From NCBI GenBank assembly GCA_947624555.1, contig CANQKW010000001.1, forward strand, positions 62,001-126,000: a DNA stretch of 64,000 nucleotides, in the 5' to 3' direction. The notes under the pieces are model-generated. The model had not been told where the DNA came from, searched no databases, and saw only the letters and a list, made by a program, of their open reading frames with translations. Shown piece by piece: positions 58,260 through 64,000 of this stretch; position 1 is the stretch's first letter, and the number at the start of each line of letters is the position of its first letter. The stretch comes from an uncultured Clostridia bacterium (GTDB lineage Bacteria > Bacillota > Clostridia > Oscillospirales > Ruminococcaceae). Made by a program: the position numbers and the translations under genes.

Positions 58260-59132
58260 ATGAGAAAAATAACTGCTGCGGCAATTCAGATGAGCATTCC
58301 CGATAAACGGGAGGAGGCTCTTGACAAAGCGGAAAAGCTGGTAAGACAAGCCGCCGAACAGGGCGCAAAAATAATCCTGCTGCCCGAACTTTTTGAAACG
58401 AGGTATTTTTGCCAGGAACGTCGTTACGAGTACTACGACCTTGCAGATAAGACCGAAGAAAATCCTGCCGTGATTCGTTTTCAGAAAATCTCCGAAATGC
58501 TTTCTGCGGTCATTCCGATAAGCTTTTTTGAGCGTGATGTAAACACGTTTTATAACAGCGTTGCAGTTCTTGACTGCGGAAAAATTCTGGGCGTTTACAG
58601 AAAAACGCATATTCCCGACGATCATTTTTATCAGGAAAAGTTTTACTTTACTCCCGGAAACACGGGTTTTAAGGTATGGAAGACCTCTCAGGGAACGATA
58701 GGCGTGGGAATTTGTTGGGATCAATGGTTTCCCGAGGCGGCAAGATGTATGACGCTTATGGGTGCGGAAATTTTGCTCTACCCTACCGCAATAGGCAGCG
58801 AACCTATTCTCGATTTCGACAGCAAAGGTCATTGGCAGCGCTGTATGCAGGGTCATTCCGCCGCAAATCTTATTCCCGTGGTAACTGCAAACCGAATAGG
58901 TTTGGAAACGGTAGTTCCCGACAGCGAAAACGCCAATCAGAAGAGCGAGCTTAAATTCTACGGGGGAAGTTTTGTTACCGACCATACGGGAAAAATCGAA
59001 GAATGTGCGGACAGCGACGAAGAAAAAATCATTGTTCGGGAATATGACCTCGATGAAATACACAAATTCAGACTGAGTTGGGGCGTTTTCCGTGACCGCC
59101 GACCCGAAATGTATAAAATTATAACCGAATAA
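58260..59132 (+). CDS. aguB: Carbon-nitrogen hydrolase, N-carbamoylputrescine amidase-like
   Basis: ILLPELFETRYFCQ; YRKTHIPDDHFYQEKFYFTPGNTGF; GVGICWDQWFPEAARCMTLMGAEILLYPTAIGSEP. Confidence 0.95.
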   Translation: MRKITAAAIQMSIPDKREEALDKAEKLVRQAAEQGAKIILLPELFETRYFCQERRYEYYDLADKTEENPAVIRFQKISEMLSAVIPISFFERDVNTFYNSVAVLDCGKILGVYRKTHIPDDHFYQEKFYFTPGNTGFKVWKTSQGTIGVGICWDQWFPEAARCMTLMGAEILLYPTAIGSEPILDFDSKGHWQRCMQGHSAANLIPVVTANRIGLETVVPDSENANQKSELKFYGGSFVTDHTGKIEECADSDEEKIIVREYDLDEIHKFRLSWGVFRDRRPEMYKIITE

Positions 59133-59138
59133 AAGCAA

Positions 59139-59169
59139 TCGGGGGAAAACGAAATTTCCCCCGAATTTT
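59139..59169 (+). terminator. Rho-independent terminator after aguB
   Basis: TCGGGGGAAA-acgaaa-TTTCCCCCGA then ATTTT. Confidence 0.8.
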
Positions 59170-59217
59170 ATATATCAATTTCAATCTGCAATATCCTGTG
59201 CGGCGAGAAAGCAATAA

Positions 59218-60105
59218 TTACTCTCTTTGTGAGGCAAATTCTCCGCAATTTATATCAAGAACCGTACGAACAGGCTCTATCAGAGAATTTTCATACTGCG
59301 TGACCCATTGAGGCTCCCATTGAATATTACCGTTATCGTCAATACTGTCGACAGTTTCGCCGCTTTTTATGGGAAATTCGTTTTCAAACTGATAGCTTGC
59401 GATATTGTAGATATAATTTACCGCATTATCGGGGTTGATACCGTGAAAATGCATTTGCACGTCTGCCCCTAAAAATGAATTGAAACCTAACGTATCGACT
59501 ACCATATCGTCTGTATCAGTAATTCTGAAGAACCTTGCGTTCACATAAAGTCTTATAAATCGAGATGTTAGGTCCATTTCTTCGCCCTCGAAGAAATATT
59601 CGGGCAGAGTAAGCTTTCCCGTACGATCTATATAAACCGCACAACATTCGGGATAGCACTCAAGCGCTGCGCCGACCTGCGCCAACAAAAGCTCCGCCTG
59701 CTCCTTGTAATTAAGTCCGGGAGATAACATTCCGTGGACTGCAACGCACCATTTGCAGGAATTTACAAGCTCATTTCCGTCATTAACGTCCCAAAACTGC
59801 GAACGTTTCAATTCATCTATCTTTTCCGCAGAAAATTCCACAGGACCTAAAAAGCACGCCATTGGAGGCATTCCGTCGGGTGCGTCCTGCAAAATCACCT
59901 TATACTTTGGCACGGGGAGCATAATCATATCTGTTCTGCTTTCAGCCGAGGACTCATAATACGGCGAATTTCCAATGTCTCCGACACGCTTTTCGAGAGC
60001 AGCTCTTACCGTTTCGACAGGTGCGCTTTTCGGCTTATCCCGAAAGAGCAGCTGCGCTATCATCATCTCGGGAATAACATCGTTTTTTCCTTTGTCCTTG
60101 CGCAT
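59218..60105 (-). CDS. DUF4261-like domain protein (tentative)
   Basis: YKEQAELLLAQVGAALECYPECCAVYIDRTGKLTLPEYF and an N-terminal domain of unknown function; family name from memory. Confidence 0.5.
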   Translation of the reverse strand: MRKDKGKNDVIPEMMIAQLLFRDKPKSAPVETVRAALEKRVGDIGNSPYYESSAESRTDMIMLPVPKYKVILQDAPDGMPPMACFLGPVEFSAEKIDELKRSQFWDVNDGNELVNSCKWCVAVHGMLSPGLNYKEQAELLLAQVGAALECYPECCAVYIDRTGKLTLPEYFFEGEEMDLTSRFIRLYVNARFFRITDTDDMVVDTLGFNSFLGADVQMHFHGINPDNAVNYIYNIASYQFENEFPIKSGETVDSIDDNGNIQWEPQWVTQYENSLIEPVRTVLDINCGEFASQRE

Positions 60106-60143
60106 ATATTATCTCCTTTTCAAAATTCCTCTGAAAACCGCTT

Positions 60144-60743
60144 TTACTTCTTCGGGTCAATCAGTTTACGGTAGTCATAAAGATACTTAACTCCCGAAAC
60201 AAGCGTAACTGCGGCGGTAAGATACATCAGAATATCGCTTATTATCTGAACGGGAATGCCGACAAACCCTTCTCCGACAGCGAACGGGTCATAAATCAAA
60301 TTAAACGACGTAAGAATGTGCATAAAGAGAATTGCGATTACAGAAATCATCGTGAAAACAGTTTTGACTTTTCCCCACATATTTGCGGAGATTACCTCCC
60401 TATTATCACTTGATGCGGCAACAAGCCTTATTCCCAGCACCGCAAATTCTCTTAAAAGAACAACAATGACTACCCAGGAATATGTCCATCCCAGCTCAAC
60501 AAAGCAAACCAAAGCTGCTGCAATCAGAATTTTATCTGCAAGCGGGTCAAGAAATCTTCCGAAATCGGTAATAAGATTACGTTTTCTCGCAATTTTTCCG
60601 TCGAGCAAATCAGTAACGCTTGCCGCAACAAACAGCAAAAGCGCCCACACAAATCTGAACGGAACAGCGTCAATACACATACAAGCGACAAAAAAAGGAA
60701 CGGCTGCAATACGAAGTAAGGTAAGCTTATTTGGCAAATTCAT
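60144..60743 (-). CDS. pgsA: CDP-diacylglycerol-glycerol-3-phosphate 3-phosphatidyltransferase
   Basis: NLPNKLTLLRIAAVPFFV; VTDLLDGKIARKRNLITDFGRFLDPLADKILIAAAL. Confidence 0.97.
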   Translation of the reverse strand: MNLPNKLTLLRIAAVPFFVACMCIDAVPFRFVWALLLFVAASVTDLLDGKIARKRNLITDFGRFLDPLADKILIAAALVCFVELGWTYSWVVIVVLLREFAVLGIRLVAASSDNREVISANMWGKVKTVFTMISVIAILFMHILTSFNLIYDPFAVGEGFVGIPVQIISDILMYLTAAVTLVSGVKYLYDYRKLIDPKK

Positions 60744-62077
60744 ATCATTTCTCCGATAAGATTATTTTCAACGACACGCTTTAGACGAACGACGACAAAA
60801 TCTCCCACCGCAACTTTTTTGCCCTTTGCTGTGAAATAAATCATTCCGTCTATTTCGGGAGCATACATTGCACTTCTTCCGAAATAATGTTCAAGATACC
60901 TGTCATAGCCTTCAACTACGACCTCTGTTTCCTCGCCTGTCATTCCTTCGTAAAGAGCAGCTACTCTGGTATCCTGCTGTTCTTCGAGTATTTCCTTGCG
61001 ATGTTCACGAATTTCCTCGTCGACCTGGTCGGGAAACTCTGCGGCAGGCGTTCCCTCTTCCTCCGAATAAGCAAAACAGCCCATTCTCTCAAACTTCATA
61101 TCTTCGGCAAACTCGCCCAACCTGTTGAACTGCTCCTCCGTTTCTCCGGGGAAACCCGTGATAAACGTTGTACGAAGCGTTATTCCGGGAATTTCGCGGC
61201 GAAGTTTTGCCACAAGCTCTCTAAGGCTGTTTTCATCGCCCTTTCGGTTCATTCGCTTTAGCAGTGAGCCGTCGCAGTGCTGCATAGGAATATCGAGGTA
61301 TTTTACTATCTTAGGCTGATTTTTTATCACGGAAATAAGCTCGTCGGTAATCCTTTCGGGATAGCAGTAAAGCAGTCTTATCCACTTGAAATCGAACTCG
61401 CAAAGCCTGTTTAAAAGCTCAGGCAGAGCAAGCTTTCCGTACAGGTCAAGACCGTATCTTGTAGTATCCTGTGCAATCAGAATAAGCTCTTTTACGCCGT
61501 CCTCAGCGAGATGCTTTGCGTCCTCGACAATATTTTCCATAGGTCTTGAACGAAATCGTCCTCTGATTTTCGGGATAGCGCAGTAAGTACAGCAATTGTC
61601 GCAGCCGTCTGCTATTCTCATATAAGCATAATGCGGCTGCGTCGAAAGAATACGCTTTCCCTCCATTGTATGCTTTTCCTTTTCGCCGAAAACGGCGATT
61701 TTTTCACCGTTCTGCATTTTCCTGAAATATTCGGCAATATTTTCATATTCGGCAATTCCGATAACTGCGTCGACTTCGGGGAAAAGCTCAATAAATTCTT
61801 CACGGTAGCGCTCCGAAAGGCAGCCTGTTACGCAGATATATTTTATCCTGCCCTCTTTTTTTAGTGCGATAAGCTCGTTTAGCCACTCTATCGCCTCTTC
61901 TTTGGCGGCAGTGATAAATCCGCAGGTGTTGATTAAAACTATGTCCGAAACGCCCGGCTCTTCAACGAACGCATAGCCTGCGTCCGCAAGCTTTGACATC
62001 ATCATTTCGGCGTCAACCTGATTTTTTGCGCAGCCTAAAGATACAACCGCTACCTTTGTAATTGTTTCATTATTCAT
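60740..62077 (-). CDS. rimO: Ribosomal protein S12 methylthiotransferase RimO
   Basis: VAVVSLGCAKNQVDAEMMMSKLADAGY; RIADGCDNCCTYCAIPKIRGRFRSRP; TRAM-like C-terminus. Confidence 0.95.
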   Translation of the reverse strand: MNNETITKVAVVSLGCAKNQVDAEMMMSKLADAGYAFVEEPGVSDIVLINTCGFITAAKEEAIEWLNELIALKKEGRIKYICVTGCLSERYREEFIELFPEVDAVIGIAEYENIAEYFRKMQNGEKIAVFGEKEKHTMEGKRILSTQPHYAYMRIADGCDNCCTYCAIPKIRGRFRSRPMENIVEDAKHLAEDGVKELILIAQDTTRYGLDLYGKLALPELLNRLCEFDFKWIRLLYCYPERITDELISVIKNQPKIVKYLDIPMQHCDGSLLKRMNRKGDENSLRELVAKLRREIPGITLRTTFITGFPGETEEQFNRLGEFAEDMKFERMGCFAYSEEEGTPAAEFPDQVDEEIREHRKEILEEQQDTRVAALYEGMTGEETEVVVEGYDRYLEHYFGRSAMYAPEIDGMIYFTAKGKKVAVGDFVVVRLKRVVENNLIGEMI

Positions 62078-62708
62078 CTTCGTAAAACTCCTCGTCGTCA
62101 AAATCCTGTAAAAGAGCCGCTATACAGCGTTTCACCGACGCAAAATCGTATCCTCTGCGGACAAGCGCAGCGACAGTTTTCCGACGTCCGTCAACATCAC
62201 GTATCTTATTTATGTATTTTTTCCCGATAAGTTCGGTCAATTCCTCATCAAGCTCTTCTTCGGTGTATTCCGCAAGAGCATTTTCGCACAACTCTCTTGA
62301 AAGTCCCTTGTGGAGCATTTCCTGCTTTGCTCTGTAAATACCGTGCTTTTTGTTTTTTATCAGATATTCCGCAAGCTTTTGCGCATAATCCTCATCGTCA
62401 ATATAACCCAGCTCTTCCACATAGGAAACGGCTTTTTCCGCTATTTCGGGATTATACGTTTTAGCAAGCTTAGAAAACAGCTCTCCCCTGCAATATGCCC
62501 TCTCTCCTAAAAGGTACAAGGCACGCTTTTTTGCCTTTCTTACAATATCGGCGGACATTATCGCAGAAAGGAGTGAATTATCTATCTCCTTACCCTCAAA
62601 AAGCCTGAAATCGCTTACAATAAACTCATTAACAAAGATTTTTCGGTTATCGTCCAGCACAATCGCCCATGTTTCGTCTTTATATTCCGATAAAGAAATG
62701 ATTTTCAT
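62070..62708 (-). CDS. recX: Regulatory protein RecX
   Basis: ALYLLGERAYCRGELFSKLAKTYNPEIAEKAVSYVEELGYIDDEDYAQKLAEYLIKNKKHGIYRAKQEMLHKGL. Confidence 0.93.
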   Translation of the reverse strand: MKIISLSEYKDETWAIVLDDNRKIFVNEFIVSDFRLFEGKEIDNSLLSAIMSADIVRKAKKRALYLLGERAYCRGELFSKLAKTYNPEIAEKAVSYVEELGYIDDEDYAQKLAEYLIKNKKHGIYRAKQEMLHKGLSRELCENALAEYTEEELDEELTELIGKKYINKIRDVDGRRKTVAALVRRGYDFASVKRCIAALLQDFDDEEFYEDE

Positions 62709-63859
62709 TATTCTGCGCCGTCTGTATCAAACTCTGAAAAATCGTCGTCCGGTTTATCAACAAACTCGGCAGGAGCATTTCCGTTTGCGTCAGACTCTTC
62801 CTCGTCACCCGCACGCTTTGCAAACTCGCTGCGGACTTTTTTCTCTATCTCGTCACAGATAACGGGATTTTCTTTGAGATAATCCTTTACCTTATCCTTG
62901 CCCTGACCGATTTTCATATCGTCATAGGAGAACCACGAGCCGCTCTTTTTGATAATATCAAACTCGACAGCACAGTCGATAATTTCGCCGATTTTAGAAA
63001 TACCCTCGCCGAAAATCATATCAAATTCAGCAGTTTTAAAGGGCGGTGCGACCTTGTTCTTTACGACCTTGCACTTTACACGGCTGCCGATAATATCCGT
63101 GCCGTTCTTTATCGGTTCGCCCTTTCTCACGTCAATTCTTACAGAGGCGTAGAATTTAAGCGCACGTCCTCCCGGAGTAGTTTCGGGATTTCCGTAAAGG
63201 ACGCCTATTTTTTCACGTATCTGATTTATGAAAATTGCAACACAGTTGGTTTTTCCGATAATAGCGGTAAGCTTTCTCATAGCCTGCGACATCAGACGCG
63301 CCTGTACGCCAACGTGTGCGTCGCCCATTTCTCCGTCTATTTCGGCTTTAGTTGCCATTGCAGCAACCGAGTCAAGCACGACGATATCAATAGCTCCCGA
63401 ACGAACCAAAGTTTCAATTATTTCAAGCGCCTGCTCGCCTGTATCAGGCTGAGAAACCAGGAGATTATCAACATCTACTCCTAAGGATTTTGCGTAAACA
63501 GGGTCAAGTGCGTGCTCCACGTCAATAAAAGCAGCCATTCCGCCTGCTTTTTGAGCCTCCGCTACTGCGTGAAGGCAGAGCGTTGTTTTACCCGATGACT
63601 CTGCGCCGTAAACCTCAATAATTCTTCCCTTTGGCAGACCGCCTATTCCCAAAGCAAGGTCAAGCATAAGCGAGCCTGTTGACAAATGGTCGACATCCAT
63701 ATGTGAATTTTCGCCCATAAACATAATCGTGCCTTCGCCAAACTGCTTTTCAATCTGCTGCATAGCAATTTCAATCGCACGCTTTTTATCGGCGAGGTCG
63801 ACTGTCTTTTCGTTTTTCTCCGCCGCTTTCGACGAAGTTTTTTTCTTTTCCATTGCCAT
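62708..63859 (-). CDS. recA: Recombinase RecA
   Basis: [37 protein letters not shown]; start at [10 protein letters not shown] preferred. Confidence 0.98.
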   Translation of the reverse strand: MAMEKKKTSSKAAEKNEKTVDLADKKRAIEIAMQQIEKQFGEGTIMFMGENSHMDVDHLSTGSLMLDLALGIGGLPKGRIIEVYGAESSGKTTLCLHAVAEAQKAGGMAAFIDVEHALDPVYAKSLGVDVDNLLVSQPDTGEQALEIIETLVRSGAIDIVVLDSVAAMATKAEIDGEMGDAHVGVQARLMSQAMRKLTAIIGKTNCVAIFINQIREKIGVLYGNPETTPGGRALKFYASVRIDVRKGEPIKNGTDIIGSRVKCKVVKNKVAPPFKTAEFDMIFGEGISKIGEIIDCAVEFDIIKKSGSWFSYDDMKIGQGKDKVKDYLKENPVICDEIEKKVRSEFAKRAGDEEESDANGNAPAEFVDKPDDDFSEFDTDGAE

Positions 63860-63891
63860 TGTTTTTCCTCCGTTTATTATAAATTCAAATT

Positions 63892-64000
63892 TTAACTTTT
63901 TATTGCGTAAACCACACGCACTATTCCGCAATAATCCTTTTCAAACTGCGGATCAAGATTATTTTCGAGAAAAATCCTGCCGACTTCTTTTTCCTCGCCC
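63892..64000 (-). CDS. C-terminal end of an unidentified protein, truncated by the window edge
   Basis: Minus-strand reading ...[35 protein letters not shown]; only ~35 aa visible. Confidence 0.45.
   Translation of the reverse strand, partial: GEEKEVGRIFLENNLDPQFEKDYCGIVRVVYAIKS

Noticed and set aside
57618-59138. 506-aa minus-strand ORF opposite the GGDEF 3' end and aguB
   Set aside because: It lies antisense to two genes with clear family motifs; its translation looks like shadow coding (Phe/His/Cys-rich, no domain), with no convincing ribosome-binding site.
1-64000. Search for prophage, integrative element, transposase, restriction system or biosynthetic cluster
   Set aside because: No integrase, transposase, phage structural, restriction-modification or NRPS/PKS/RiPP genes recognised; both tRNA genes lack adjacent integrases or attachment-site duplications.

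Overview
The window looks like an ordinary chromosomal core region of a spore-forming, low-to-mid GC Clostridia/Oscillospiraceae-type bacterium; this is inferred from gene content, not from any search. It carries about 58 protein-coding genes, roughly two thirds on the minus strand, plus tRNA-Leu(CAA) and tRNA-Ser(CGA). Recognisable blocks are: cotJA-cotJB-cotJC; a yab-type cluster (spoVB-like, mazG, HU, rqcP/yabO, yabP, yabQ, divIC, [cls], S1/yabR-like); rarA-prs-NADAR-glyA; pyrB; a Na+-decarboxylase oadB/oadG pair; SDR-clpE-like-cvpA-DUF5711; truA-ecfT-ecfA; methyltransferase-ruvB-TPR-ruvA-ruvC-radical SAM; yfcE-yfhO-yjbQ-DUF4097; ftsH-hpt-tilS-dnaB-rplI-gdpP-rnjA; spoIVB; a clpC-like gene; a GGDEF protein with aguB; and pgsA-rimO-recX-recA. 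I see no CRISPR array, prophage, transposase or defence island, and no convincing new multi-gene system. The observations most worth checking are: (1) an aspartate carbamoyltransferase whose C-terminus carries a PyrI-like Cys4 zinc module without the allosteric domain; (2) duplicated promoter/leader modules and related C-run/G-run hairpins in 5' leaders of three transcription units; (3) near-identical hairpins downstream of both tRNA genes; (4) a single-chain EcfA1-EcfA2 ATPase; (5) a long rnjA leader. Coordinates come from the ORF track, with starts adjusted by eye where an internal start is clearly better.
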